This document shows positions 22,106 through 34,287 of a stretch of 64,000 nt of DNA, in pieces. The notes beneath the pieces are model-generated. The model was not told the origin of the DNA. It did no database searches and worked only from the letters and a program-made list of their open reading frames with translations. The position numbers were made by a program, and so were the translations under genes. How positions within the stretch are numbered: position 1 is the first letter of the stretch; every line of letters begins with the position of its first letter. The DNA is from Diadophis punctatus similis (taxonomy: Eukaryota; Chordata; Lepidosauria; Squamata; Dipsadidae). Location of the stretch: positions 4,102,501-4,166,500 of the forward strand of contig JALIGW010000029.1 in NCBI GenBank assembly GCA_023053685.1, read 5' to 3'.

Positions 22106-25100
22106 TTGAGATTTAGCTGGTCTTGTTATTGATGAATAAAGAAGCACGAATATTACTGTGGTGCATATTTATTTATTAAATTTAATTGTCTGGTTATTTA
22201 AACTATTCAGTTAAATATTCCGATGGCTGTATGTGAGCATAATTGCTCTCCTTTGTAAAGCGACCAATATTTTCTGTATTTAAAGGCATTTCTAGGAGGA
22301 GAGACAGATTTCACTGGACTCTCAGAAGGGGCCATGATGGCGCAGAAAGAATTATAACCCTAGCTTCAGGGTAAAGGTAAAGGTAAAGCCAGGATAAACT
22401 GAAGCCCTGATTATAATTTCCAAGTCACAAGTTTCAGAGAGCCAGCAAGGGCACTCTGTCCATGACATTTTGCAAATTTCCTTTGGAGTGGGCACCTGGT
22501 GAGGCTTAAAATTGTGCATCCGAAAGAAGGCATTTACTGACTACTGTGCTTCTCTAAGATTCAGCTGGCTAGCATCCTATCTGCCTTCTGAAGTCCATTT
22601 CGCACAGGAAGTTCCTCTGCAACCTAGTGGGATCTTGAAAGAAAAACCAATTAACAGCCACCCAAGGGAGGAACACCAAGTTCTCCCTTGGAAGGCTTGT
22701 GTCAGCTGTCTGCCCATCAGGTGATAGCAAAGATAGCAACCATAAAACATACATGAAACCACCCCTAGGAAGTGCCAAACTCCCCTACAGAGAAAGAAGA
22801 AAACAGATCCCTGTAAGAGGGTGGAAGTGGTGGTAAAAAAAAATAATGACAGTAATCCAAAGCACCAGAGTGAGGAAGTGGTTAACGGTTAACCCCATTG
22901 GTGGGAAGGAGGATGGGGAGGTTAAGAAGAAGGCTAATGCAGCTGTCGGGGCAAAATGTCTCCAGGCAAAGACAAGAGTTGTGTTGCCAGGCGAGACTAT
23001 TTCTTCTCAAGCCCTTCTGTTGTGAGAAGATGCAAGCAATTGCCTCTTGAGAGCTAGCAAGGAGAAACTGCTTCCCTGGCATCTCTTCTTTATTCCTGGT
23101 TCCTCCCCACCCACCCGTTTCTGTGCTTCTGTGCGTGCATGCATGCACTGGCATGTCCCTGTCTGATCTTTTTCTGCCCACGTCTGTCTCCCAGCTTTCC
23201 AGCCGCCCCCTTGTCTGCCCGATTCTACTTCCCCCACCTCAGAATGCGTGTCCTCCCTCTCTTGTCTCTAGGATCTCGTGGGCGCATTTTTTTAATGCAT
23301 CCATTGCCTCCTGCCCACCCACCCCACCCCTCGCACTCCACCCCGCCCTGGCCACTGCCTCCCTGCCTCAGCTCAGTGGGGTCTGCAGCCCCTCCGCTCT
23401 CCTGTTGCTCAGAGATGAGGAGGCAGTTGCTAAGAGACAGAGAAACGTCAGTACCTGGCCCTCAAGGAAGAAAGAGAGAGCGAAAGAAAGAAGGGGGAAA
23501 GGAGGTGGGGAAAGACCTGGTTGGAATCACACACACACACTCACACACACTCACACACAAGCAGAGGCTGCAATTCAAGGAGAGACTGAAATTTCCTCAG
23601 TGTCCTTGTTTTCAAGGGGGACAGAGAAAAGGAGGCAAGAAAGACTCCATGGAGCGGGAAGGCTGATCTGGCAGGAAGCAGAGGCTTCTCTGATGGATTA
23701 AGGCAACGTTTTTTTTAAAAAAAAAAAATCTTCGGCTCAGAGTAAGTAATTATATTTGCTGGTGAGATGAAACTGAAGGGATGGGGAGAAGGAAAGTGGG
23801 ACTGCATGCTACGACATTTGGTTAAGGAAAGTAAGATTTCTGGGTTCAGAAATGTGAACAGGGTGTGAACAGGGCGTGTCTTAGAAGATGGGGAGATGTG
23901 TATCCAGGGTCCAGGGAGGAGAGCAAGGGCAAGGATAAGAAAAGAAAGGTTAGTTGCAAGAAAGCATGTGGGGATGCCAGCTCAGCAGAGTTTTGGGGAA
24001 AATTGTGTGACTTGCTTGATCTTCAAAAGATAAGGAGAAGTGGGGGAAAAGGAGGACGGGGGGGCTATGCAAGGAAAAGAGGACCATGGAAAGAGATAGC
24101 ATCGCAAAGAAAAAGGAAGAATGAAAATATGATAACGTGAACTCCTGCCCCGAGGGTGCCCAAAGAGAAGAAAAGAGATATAGGGATTCCGAAGCATAGC
24201 ACCAGTCCTTTAATGGAAAAATAGAAACCAGATTTTCTCTTTGTATGGAGTAACTCTCCAAACTGCTTCATAGCTGCAGAAGGAGATGCCTCAGCAGAAC
24301 CTTATGGATGGGTGGTGCCCTTCAGCTGGGCCCGGAACTGTAGGAAGTAACTGGAGGTTATTTTGGCAGAGATGCAGACACAAGGTTGAATGCAATCCCA
24401 GGACCTGTTACAAAAATTTTGGTGTTTAACCTGAGCTCCCTTATTTTCTACTTTAAAGTAGGGGTGGTCGTACTTGGGGATCAGGTTCAAAAAGTTTGGG
24501 TTCTTGTACAATAGTAGATATGAAAAGGAATAAAATAAATGTTGTGTATTTAAAGAGTTTCAATAATTACCGTATTTTTCTGAGTATAAGACGCACCTTT
24601 TTCCTCCCTAAAAGTGGCTGAAAATTCAGGTGTGTCTTATACTTTGAATGTAGCTTTTTTTTCCAGCCCTAACTAGGTGCTAACAGATCTTCCCAGCTCT
24701 TACTGGCTTGCAGGCTCTTTCATTGTTACTCTCTCAGAAGAATGTTTTCCAGCCCTAAGTCTTTGCAGTTTTTTTTTTCATTGCTCTACTTGATCCAAAG
24801 AAGTTGTTTTCTAGCCCTAACCAGGTGCTAACGATCTTCCCAGCTGTTACTGGCTTACAGGCTCTTTCATTGTTATTCTCTCAGAAGGTTTTTTTAAGTC
24901 CTAACCAGGAGATAAAATAATGTGCTGCAGCTGCTCCGAATAAGTTTTTTTTTTAGCCCTAACCAGGTGCTAACGATCTTCCCAGCTCTTACTGGCTTGC
25001 ATGCTCTTTCATTGTTACTCTCAGAAGAAGGTTTTTTTAAATCCTAACCAGGGGATAAAATAATGTGCTGAAGCTGACCAGACTAAGGATGCTAGCCAGA

Positions 25101-27114
25101 TGAATACCTGGTAGGCAGATTGTTTTCCCCTATTTTCCTCCCCAAAAACTAAGGTGCGTCTTATACTCCGGTGCGTCTTATACTCTGAAAAATACGGTAA
25201 TTCCCATTCACTCTCTCATTCACTTGCTTTTACCAGCCATCCCTCAATCGGGTTGATCAAATGCTGATTTGTGGTGTGTTTGAGAAGAAAACACTAAACA
25301 AAGCAGCAGATGAACAACCCAAGTCAGAAATCTTCCAGCCAGCCTAGTGATTCCACTTTCCTTTTATCTTCCAGCATAGCCTGGAAGGCAAAGTTCCATA
25401 AACTTTGCCATTGAGTAAATCCTCCATGTTCAAGGGGGATTAACTACCAGATAGTTTGTCTTAGAGCTAGGTACTCCCTTTTCTAGTGAAATTTGGTGTT
25501 ATTTCCAGACACCTTCTCACCTAGACTCCTTCCCATTTCTCAGCTTTTGGAATGATTGATCTTTTATTGATACAAGTTGATTTCTGCCTTCCCAGAGTTA
25601 TAAAGGGCATCTCAGGTCATTTATAATGGACTTGTAAAGTAAGGAGGAGGTGGATAACTGAATAGCTTAAGGCAGCTTCAACCTAATGCCTTCCAGATGT
25701 GGGGCAAGTAATGGATGTGGAATCTAATTCAGCTGGCTTCACGCTGAACTACAATGCTTTTCCTCCCTCTCAGCCAAAGCTGAACATATTTACTTCCTTG
25801 AAGATAAATTCACCCTTTGGCCAAACAAGCAGTGCCTCAGCCTTCTTTCTTCTTCCCACACATCTCGGCCCAGTGCTGCAGTAAATGCAATAACAACTGT
25901 ACATTGAGAAAATTGTGTGTGGGGTTCCGAGAATGATGTTTATAATAGAGGACAAAGAGTAGGGTCTTCAGCAGTGATTTGGGAAGAAAGTGGGGTGTGT
26001 GCATTACTATAAAAACAGATGGCAAAAGGAGAGCTGTGTTGAATGCACAAGGGGTATATGAGCCCCACTCCCCACTTTGATCTTCATTATATTTCATTGA
26101 CAGGTTGTCCTGGAAGAACTTTAGTCTGGGAAAGAAGACCAAGCTTCAAGGACAGTATTACACTCCTTCTCCTGACCCTTATTATTTGGACCCTGAAAAC
26201 ATGATTGTTCTTGGCATACAGCTTCCAGCTTAGTTTTTCGAGTTAGGCACAACATGGATTCATGTACCTATTTCAGTGGCTCTAGTTCTGAAGGGCGGAA
26301 TCGGCTCCTAAAGTGAAAGATCATGGCTAGCCATCTTCCCAGACAAGTAAAATTTTGGACTGCTAAGAGGCTCCTCATCTCCAGCCTTAGTTTCTCCTGA
26401 CCTTTCCAAGAGGGACTCGCTTGGAAGTTTAATCCAGTTTAGCAGCAGCTTATCAAGAGGATCTTCTCCAGACATTAGCTTTCTGGGAAACAGAAAAGGG
26501 AACAGTCGAAGACAGCTGTTTCATTTCTTTTAATAATACCTGGATGATTCCAGGAGAAGTTCCTTCCAGTCTGGTAGAACTGCAAGTAGAATTACTTGAG
26601 ACTGCAAAAAGAAGTGACCTGATTATATTTTTCTAGTGCAATGAGAAACGTCTGCAAGGAATCAGCAAATTATGTCTCCAGCACACCAACACAAAATAAA
26701 GCACACTAAAAAAAGAGCACATTTTATCTTAATTCAAGATCCAGAAATCTAGCGATCAGCAGATCCTGGATAAAAGTTATCAGCTTTGTTTACATTTTTT
26801 TATTATAATCTTTAACGTCTCCATAGAAATTTCATATGTATGTATGCAAGTAGATTACACACAACGTCCTACGGAAAAACGTTATTCGGGAAGCTACCAA
26901 AACTTGTCAGCTTCTCACTTAGTTAGAACTCTTTTATGGTCCTATAAGTGCCTCAAGATCTGACAAGCGTGGGTTCAACGTTCCACGTTTCTCCAGCCAT
27001 AATGTAGCAGGGGTTTTTTTGGTCAGTGATTCCAGTTGGTTGGATTGTGTCTCCACCCATTGCTGCCCCTTCTTGATTGGCCTCTCTTTGCCATGTAGCT
27101 TCCACCTTGCCAAG
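22106..27114. other. Upstream flank of LRRC55, possible promoter and 5' UTR
   Basis: No coding gene recognised. 22370-22390 has a short AGGTAA-type remnant of a SINE tail. 23100-23740 is richer in G+C than its surroundings and low in repeats, and is followed by a donor-like A|GTAAGT at about 23740; it could be a non-coding first exon or promoter, but this is inference. 24570-25197 is a separate DNA element. 25200-27114 has no obvious repeat and probably includes the LRRC55 5' UTR. No convincing TATA box was identified. Confidence 0.35.
24570..25197. mobile_element. TA-flanked DNA transposon with internal tandem repeats
   Basis: Inverted ends CCGTATTTTTCTGAGTATAA and AGTATAAGACGCACC-type repeats, flanked by TA at 24568-24569 and 25198-25199. 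Inside are three units of about 147 bp starting CCCTAACCAGGTGCTAAC (about 24665, 24813, 24957). No transposase. Confidence 0.78.
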
Positions 27115-27784
27115 ATGAGTGCAGACTGTGTCCAGCTGGGAGGAGAGCAGTTTGTACCCCATTGCTCTCCTGCCATGATATTAAGCCCTTTCCTTGTAGC
27201 AGTGGTAGTAGTCTTTGCCAGTGCTGTCACTGGTTGCCCAGTTCTGTGCACATGCCGCAGCCAAGCCGTGGACTGCAGTGGACTACGACTCTTTTCAGTC
27301 CCGCCAGATCTTCCATTGGACACCAGAAACCTAAGCTTGGCTCACAACCACCTCACAAGCATCCCTCCTGGATACCTTACCTGCTACTTGGAGTTGAGAG
27401 TATTGGATTTGCGGAACAACTCCCTTGTTGAACTACCAGTTGGACTCTTTTTGACATCTAAGCACCTTTCCCACTTGGACTTGAGCTACAATAACTTGAC
27501 TCAGGTGGCGGCTGATATGTTTCAGGAAGCCTACAGCCTGGTACATGTTGACTTAAGCCACAACCCTTGGCTGAAGAAGATAGACCCCCAAGCTTTCCGA
27601 GGCTTGGTCCAACTACGTGCGCTTGATCTCAGCTATGGGGCTCTGTCTTTCCTTAGCCTTGAAGCCTTAGAAGGTCTCACAGGCCTGGTGACTCTTCAAA
27701 TTGGAGGCAATCCCTGGATATGCGGTTGTACCATGGAGCCACTGCTGAAATGGTTGAGAAATAGGATCCAAAGATGTATGTCAG
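27115..27784 (+). CDS. LRRC55: LRRC55 exon 1 (signal peptide, LRR domain)
   Basis: First coding exon of leucine-rich repeat-containing protein 55, the gamma-3 auxiliary subunit of BK (KCNMA1) channels, which shifts channel activation to more negative voltages. It encodes residues 1-223 plus one base. Visible: a hydrophobic signal segment (about 22-40), an LRRNT cap with cysteines C41, C45, C47 and C54, about six leucine-rich repeats (about 70-195) and the start of the LRRCT cap (C203, C205, C221). Possible N-glycosylation sequons are N72, N101 and N127. The sequence closely resembles mammalian LRRC55 as I remember it (for example TRNLSLAHN and [12 protein letters not shown]). The start is the first in-frame ATG, with A at -3; the ATG at 27175 (residue 21), just before the hydrophobic core, is an alternative. 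The exon ends at TCAG|GTAGGT. No frameshift or stop is seen. Confidence 0.95.
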
Positions 27785-29139
27785 GTAGGTGAAATTAAGT
27801 GATTGTCCAATTCTCAGATTTATTTCTAACTGCATTACTTATCTTGCTATGAAGTCTTTATTCATTTGTTAATCAAGTTTAGATGGTCACCCATCTCATC
27901 GAAGGCAACTCTGGGCAGCATACAACAAACCACAAGTAAAACCACATATAAAAACCCCATAGATATAAAAAAAATAAAAAAAATCACCTAAACAGTAAAT
28001 ATTACTAAATACAGACATATAAACCCTAGCCTAGGGAATAAAAATAGCCAGCTCAGCAATGGAGCCATCTAAGCATGTCTTAGAGACAGAGCTAATCTAA
28101 TTTGGGAGGAGGTGAGGGAATGTTCCATAAAGCAAATGCCATGGCAGAGAGGATATGTCTCCTAGGACCCATCAAATGTAGATCCTAGCTGAAAGGATCT
28201 CTGAATCCTTTCTGAAAGATCTTTTGGGCAGAGTATTAAACTTTCACCTGAAGTATAAGAGAAATATATTTTTGTCTCAAAGATAATATGAGGTTAAGGA
28301 TAAAGCTTATCAACAGGTAATGGGATTTTAATTCAGGTGAAATGTCAAGAGTTTCAGAAATGTGTATATGTGTGTGTGTAATTTTGGAACTTCAAACGGT
28401 CTTTAAATAATCAACATTACATGTGCATATATGTCTATACTGAAAAACATAAATATTTAAGGTATAAATTTAATGTATATATTATATTATAACATAGTTA
28501 TCATAATATATGTCCTGAATAAAACAACTCAGTCTAATAATAAAAATAAATGTCAAATGATACACACACACACGTTATAAGAATATTGACATTTATTAAA
28601 TGTATATAACTGGTTCTCTCACATAAAGCAGCTTGGGTCTCTAACACAATTAAAGCATCAATGAAATAAAAATTGCAATAGAAAAATTGCATAAGAAAAC
28701 AAAAGAAGGATAAACTAAGTTTGTCAGTTAATTTGTTAGTAACAAATTCATTCACTTTTCAGATTCAATCACCTCCCATCTGTGAGGAAAAAAAGTCAAG
28801 TACTTAGAAGCTTTATAAAAGGCCAACTGGTATGGAATTAATCTAATCTCAAAAGAAATGGGTTTTCTGATACAGGAAAGCCATGTTTCCTGAGTCTGCC
28901 AACTGACATGCTTTAATTGACAGGACCTGGCGCATGTACCTTCTGCCAGATCTGATGGAGCAGGTAATGAGAAAGAGACTGCAAATATTCTAGACTATAT
29001 AAGTGCATAAAAGTGACAACCAGCCTCTTAGGCTACACTCAGAAGCTTATTGGGAACATGGGTGTACTGAGCCAGATCCTTAATTGTTCATAATGCCACA
29101 TTCTGGACCACTTGTAGCTTCCAGATAGTCTTCAATAGC

Positions 29140-29462
29140 ATCCCCTCGTGCAATTCTGCTTCCACGCATGCTCAGTAGCTATAATCAGCCTAAAACACAG
29201 CTGAGGAGCTGATCAGCTGTGCTTCGGGAGAAGGAATAAAGGTAAGTATAAACCCAGGGGCAGGTGGGAGGGCCCTTTTTCAAGCAGCAGCAAAGGAAAA
29301 AACTTCCAAACAGTAAAAAAGTCGGATAAAATTCCCAAAAAAAGATGGTGGCGCCCACAGACCAGCACCAACCGAATCAGATCTGTGATGCCATCGTGAC
29401 GTCACCAGGGGGTCGCTACCGGTTCGGGCAATCCAGTCCAAACCGGGAGGAACCCACTCTTG
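29140..29462. mobile_element. hAT-type MITE, one end missing
   Basis: Inverted relative to 39924-40308 and matching it over most of its length (AACCGGGAGGAACCCACT at the right end). The left terminal repeat is absent, so no target duplication can be read. Contains TGACGTCA at 29397-29404. Confidence 0.75.
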
Positions 29463-29871
29463 AATACACCAAACCAAGTTGAACAACAGCCTTCCTGCCC
29501 ATGGCTGTCACCTGCTCTTTGAATAGGGGCCATGAATCCAGGAGGAACCCCCCCCCCCCCAAAAAAAAGTGTTTACCAGTTCTTTCTGCAGCGATACCAT
29601 CCAAAACTAGGGATGAAAAATCATTGAGTCAATGAACCCTGAAACCCTCAATCATGTTTGGGTTAAACCGAAGTCTGTTCTTCATCATGCAAAGTCCCAC
29701 AGCCTTCAGACACAGCCTTCAAGCACACATATCACGCTTATCATGTCATTTGGCTGACCCATAGCAGAAATATACAACTGGGTCTCATTTATTAATTTAC
29801 TTATATGATTTATATTGCTGCCCATCTTACACAGGTGACTGCACCTAAGAATAAGCAATAACTCACTCATC

Positions 29872-29874
<3 letters not shown>

Positions 29875-29935
<61 letters not shown>
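29875..29935. repeat. (CA)n microsatellite
   Basis: Uninterrupted CA run of about 60 bp in the LRRC55 intron. Confidence 0.97.
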
Positions 29936-29939
<4 letters not shown>

Positions 29940-30441
29940 AGCACAGTGATGACCCTCTGTGATCTTTATTAACTTCACCCAACAGTTCTCATAGATGCTA
30001 AATAGGATCGGGATGAGCCTCAAGGTTTGAGGAACCCTACAGAACTGGTGATATGGACTTAATCTTTCTCCCCACTGTCAGTGCTGACTGGAACTGACCC
30101 CAGAGGAAGGAGGAAAATCAGCATAACTCTGCCTCAAATTCCTAATCCCAAAGTCAGTCCAGAAGGATATCATGATGGATGGTACTGAAAGCTGCCAAGC
30201 AATCAAAATGAGACAAGATATATACACAGCTCCCATCCCACTCCAACCAGAGATCATCCACAAACATGAACAGTATACTGTTTTGGTTCCATACCTAGAC
30301 ATGAAATGCAACTAAAACAAGTCCAGATAATTCACTTCCTCCAGGGTTCTGTGAAACTGCAACATGACCTCCTTCTCTATTCTTCTTTACTAAAAATTGT
30401 CCCCAATTGGACATCTAGCACTGGTGTCTTAAGGAGCAGAT

Positions 30442-30612
30442 CAGTAGTGGGTTTCAAATTCTGTCGCTACCGGTTTGCTATTGGGAGCGCGCATGCACGC
30501 ATGCGGAGCTTCTGTGCAAGCGCAGAGATGTCCGGGCAGGTGGGCGGAGCCTCCTGCCCCCGCCACTACCAGTTTGCCCAATCTGGGGTGAACCGGTAGC
30601 AACCCACCACTG
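30442..30612. mobile_element. Short hAT-type MITE
   Basis: Starts CAGTAGTGGGTTTC and ends AACCCACCACTG. A perfect 8-bp duplication GAGCAGAT is at 30434-30441 and 30613-30620. At 171 bp it is the shortest complete copy here. Confidence 0.9.
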
Positions 30613-31183
30613 GAGCAGATCATTACTTTCTTCAGTGGGCCCATCCCTTCTGTCAAAGATGCATTCACCATAACTTGAATCTCTTGAAACAGGGCTGCCA
30701 GACCACTTGTAGATGTGGGCAGAAAAGTACATGCACTTTTAAGAAATCATTTCTTACCTGGAAGTCCCTGTCATGTAGCCTCTCTTCCTGTGTGGATCCC
30801 GAGGCTTTCCCTGGAGCCTTGGAGCAGAGGGAGCTGAAATGAGCTATGAGATATCTGGAGAGCTTCTGGAGATCAACAGATAATGAACCCAACTGAACAT
30901 AAATTAGATCTGCTATTAGGGTCTACCTTGTCTCAGTAAAGGTGGCAGAACTGAAGACAGAACTTCATAGAATTGAAGACCGCTCCACAAAAGGTTATCT
31001 TGGAGCTTGATGGAATGAAGAGTTGACAAGTAGACTGGCTCTTCAATAATTTCTCTCCAGACAAGGACAGATATTGAAATCGCCAATAAGTGATCCAGAC
31101 AGTTGCTCTTCATTAGGAAACTGCAAAACCTGCAGACCACAAGGATTTAGTACTCTGGGAAACAAAGGTCAAACTGCTGCTGT

Positions 31184-31278
31184 TGCCTGAAAAGACACAA
31201 CATTTGCTTACCCTTACAATTAGAAAATTAATTTTCTAATTAGAAAAGAAGTAAGCAAATGTTGTGTTCTTTCAGGCA
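31184..31278. repeat. Palindromic element with 28-bp arms
   Basis: Arms 31184-31211 (TGCCTGAAAAGACACAAC...) and 31251-31278 are inverted copies. A second palindrome TTAGAAAATTAATTTTCTAA lies between them. Possibly a tiny MITE or a cruciform-prone site. Confidence 0.75.
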
Positions 31279-31715
31279 GAACTTCCAGACCTTTCAGAAA
31301 CTGCTTGTTAACTGGTTTTCAGCTAGTCGAAATCTTTGGATCAACAGGTTTTACAGAATTGGGTGAATTTCCTATAATCCTTAGTGAAAAAAGTTTTAAC
31401 TACAAGTTTAAGAACTGATTTTTTTAAAATAAACAACAAAAGGGTGATTAAAACTTCAATTTTAGAAAATTAGAAATAGACTTAAGGGTCCAGCTAAATT
31501 TGAAATAAAAATTTTGGGATTAAATATTTTAAAAAATCCTTTCAATGGGAAAATGTTTTTGTTTTTATTTTAAAAATAAATAAATAGTAAGATAAGACTT
31601 TAAAAACTGGACATTGGGGGGATTGAGATTTGAGCTGAAAGTGAATTTTAAAATGACAGACTATACTTTTTCCAGGCATGGAAAAAAGATGTTACACTGA
31701 ATATATAGTATAAAA

Positions 31716-32380
31716 CAGGGGTGTCAAACTCACGGCCTCATGGCATCATCATGTGACATATCGGGACTTTTTTCCCCTTCACTAAACTGGGCATGGGCGT
31801 GGCAAGCACGTGACGCATCCGGCCCGCGGGCCGGGAGTTTGACAGCCCTGATCAGTGGTGGGTTCCTACTGGTGCGGTCCACTCTATAGCACCGGTAGCG
31901 GCCCGCTGGTGACGTCACAGTACCGGTGCGGTCGGTTGCCGGTGCCTGGGTGCCGCCATTTTTTTTAAAAAATTATTTTTTAAAAAAATTTTCTTCTGCT
32001 CATGCCCAGAAACCGAGCTTCCGGCACTGCACATGCGCTGCCTTCCTATCCCACAGTGAGTCCAAGCAGGGGAGGATGGCTGAGGGAGCGCGTGAGACGC
32101 TGAAAGAATGGGCAACAGGAGCTATCTCCATTCCCCTCCTTTCAGCAGTCCGAGAAGCCATGAACGCGCGGTGATGATCCTAGGCATTTTCGCACGTTTG
32201 AGGCTTCTCGAGCTGCTGAGGGGAGGGGGAATGGGCGGCAGGACCTATTTCAGTTCCCCTCCCTTCAACAGCCTGAGAAGCCATGCCCACCCGGTCACAT
32301 GGTTGGCAAGCCACACCCACAAAATAAGCCACGCCCAAAGAGTGGTAGTAAAAAAAATTAGGAACCCGCCCCTGGCCCTG
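31716..32380. mobile_element. hAT MITE A (CAGGGGTGTCAAACTC), split by another MITE
   Basis: The left part is 31716-31844 and the last bases of its terminal repeat are 32375-32380. Its own target duplication is GTATAAAA (31708-31715) and ATATAAAA (32381-32388), 7 of 8 matching. A second, uninterrupted copy of this family is at 59312-59434. Confidence 0.85.
31853..32374. mobile_element. hAT MITE B nested in MITE A
   Basis: Starts CAGTGGTGGGTTCC and ends GGAACCCGCCCCTG. It is inserted in the 3' terminal repeat of MITE A, with perfect duplication GCCCTGAT at 31845-31852 and 32375-32382. Contains TGACGTCA at 31910-31917. 522 bp, no transposase. Confidence 0.92.
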
Positions 32381-32388
32381 ATATAAAA

Positions 32389-33063
32389 GAAATCAGTTGA
32401 TCTCTTAATAATTAAATGGGATTCACAAACAACAGACTAAGAGGGTGAATAGGATGGTTTTCCCACATTGTCTCTACAAAAGTGTTTTGTTAAAGTTTGA
32501 AGTATTTTGGAACAAAAAAACCATGAAAAGAAATCAAGTTCTAGGACATTGTTTGAAGGGACTAAAGAAGTAAATGGAAGGAATATAAAGTCAGTTTATT
32601 TAATCAAGGTTAAAATAGATGTGTTGTTTGCTGACTTTTATTAGACTTTTGCCAACATCAGGATTGAAATGGCAAGGTTCTACAGATTTGTTTATAGATA
32701 AGAAATGAGATATGGAAAGAAGAGATCATTTGTGGTACTTTAAGAGAAAATAAAGATGGAAAGTCACTTCCTTTTATATTTCTTTTTCTTTTGTCTTAAT
32801 TTTATTGTAATTATAATTCTTAATAAAATTGCTATTTAAAGAAAAGGAAGAGAGGCTGCACAGGTACAATCTGGTCAAAAGCTCAGCCAGCCTTTTATTC
32901 CAAGTGGCAACCAAGGCTTCAGTCTCACCATGTGTCATACCTTCAAAAACAACTCCCAAGTTTCTATTGAAACCCAACCAGGTCCATCGGAATGATTATA
33001 GAATGTAATCTACCATGCTGGTACAATGTGGGTTGCCAGATATTTTTCAGAGTAGTTAGTTTT
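32389..33063. other. No feature recognised (intronic)
   Basis: AT-rich intron sequence. Just left of the copia element a short motif TTTTTCAGAGTAGTTAG is nearly repeated on its right side, so the target site was a small tandem duplication. Confidence 0.5.
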
Positions 33064-33329
33064 TGTCAGAGTTACGCAATAAATCAGAAGCTTCAAAAGA
33101 TAACTGCATTTTGCTGATTCAAATAACTTCTTTATAAGTAGAATAAAACATTAACAATACCACACTTTGTTTCAGATCACATGTTGAGATGTTTTCATAC
33201 TGGAGTATAATGGTGGACAGACTAAACCACACCCTTCTTCTTGCTAAGTTTCTGGACATGCTCAATTAACACTTCAGCCCGATTGGCTGACTCAATCACA
33301 TGGCTCTCCCAGTCATGAATATTCCAACA
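33064..33329 (-). repeat. 3' LTR of copia element
   Basis: 266 bp. I compared it base by base with 37630-37895 and saw no difference. The last 17 bases of the RNase H ORF (to 33313) lie inside it. Confidence 0.95.
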
Positions 33330-34071
33330 CTCCTCCCTTCATTACTGGGAGAGACATCAGACCTATTGGATTTAAACATTTCCTGTAATGGACACCACCC
33401 AATGGTTTGGTCATCATGTCTGCTAAATTATCCTCTGAAGAACAATGATGTAAACGTATCAATTTTTCTTTTACAGCTTCCCTGACATTACAATACTTAA
33501 TGTCCACATGTTTACTTCTGTTCTTCACTCTGTCACCTGTTGCCATTTTTATACAAGCAGCATTATCTTCATAAACAGTTACAGCTTCATTTACATTTAC
33601 ATTTAAATCTTGTAACAACTGTACATACCAAACTACTTCAGAACATAACTCAGACAATGCAATAAACTCTGCTTCAGCAGTTGAAATAGCAACCGTTGTT
33701 TGTTTTCTGGACTTCCAACCAATTAAAGCCCCTCCAAACATTATTACAATTCCAGAATTAGACTTTCTGGTTTTTACATCATTTGCATAATCACTATCAA
33801 TATAACATTTCAATTTTAATTCTTCAGTGACCTTTATTTGAAGACCCAAATTCACAGTTCCCTTCAAATACCTGAGAATTCTTTTCACACCCATCCAATG
33901 CAACTTTGTAGGTGTAGCAGTAAAGCGACTTAAGATGCTCACTGCACAAGCTATGTCTGGTCTGGACCACTGTGACAGATATAACAAACTCCCTATTGCA
34001 GAGTGATATATCTCCTGATCACAGGCTTCACTTTTGTCCTCACCCAAACTATTGTAAAAATCTGTGCTCAT
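33313..34071 (-). pseudogene. Copia pol, second part (end of RT, RNase H), separated by SINE
   Basis: Open frame downstream of the SINE, holding the RT connection region and RNase H (visible TAEAEFIALSE and EDNAAC). It stops at 33313 inside the 3' LTR. The frame is continuous with the first part once the 214-bp insertion (SINE plus duplicated GTGTA) is discounted. It has no start signal of its own, so it is probably not expressed. Confidence 0.88.
33330..33340 (-). other. Copia polypurine tract
   Basis: The minus strand reads GAAGGGAGGAG directly abutting the 3' LTR, the expected plus-strand priming site. Confidence 0.8.
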
Positions 34072-34078
34072 AGGTGTA

Positions 34079-34287
34079 ATAGCAATAGCAATAGCACTTT
34101 ACTTATATACCGCTTCATAGTGCTTTCCAGCCCTCTCTAAGCGGTTTACAGAGTTCAGCATATTGCCCCCAACAATCTGGGTCCTCATTTTACCCACCTC
34201 GGAAGGATGGAAGGCTGAGTCAACCTTGAGCCTAGTGAGATTCGAACAGCTGGACTGCTGAACTAGCAATCAGCTGAAGGTCGCAAT
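34079..34287 (-). mobile_element. 5'-truncated Sauria SINE inside copia pol
   Basis: Minus strand; tail (AGCAATAGCAATAGC on the + strand) at 34079, core at 34160-34180. It is truncated within the tRNA head at 34287. Flanked by GTGTA (34074-34078 and 34288-34292). Same subfamily as 5372-5605. Confidence 0.92.

Larger units (their letters stand above)
27868..31140 (-). mobile_element. Degraded LINE (L2/CR1 group) in LRRC55 intron
   Basis: The left end (CTGGGCAGCATACAACA) resembles the 3' ends at 19562 and 39560. 29000-29130 and 30000-30300 resemble internal regions of the same kind of LINE (for example CCAGAGATCATCCACAAAC). Frames are heavily broken. It is interrupted by hAT MITEs (29140-29462, 30442-30612) and a (CA)n run. 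The extent and single-element interpretation are inference. Confidence 0.45.

Noticed and set aside
27019..27114. Upstream extension of LRRC55 exon 1 starting at TTG
   Set aside because: Not an ATG; the first in-frame ATG is 27115 and it fits the length of known orthologues.
30306..30732. Short ORFs on both strands around 30.4-30.7 kb
   Set aside because: They lie across a hAT MITE and degraded LINE sequence; no family resemblance.
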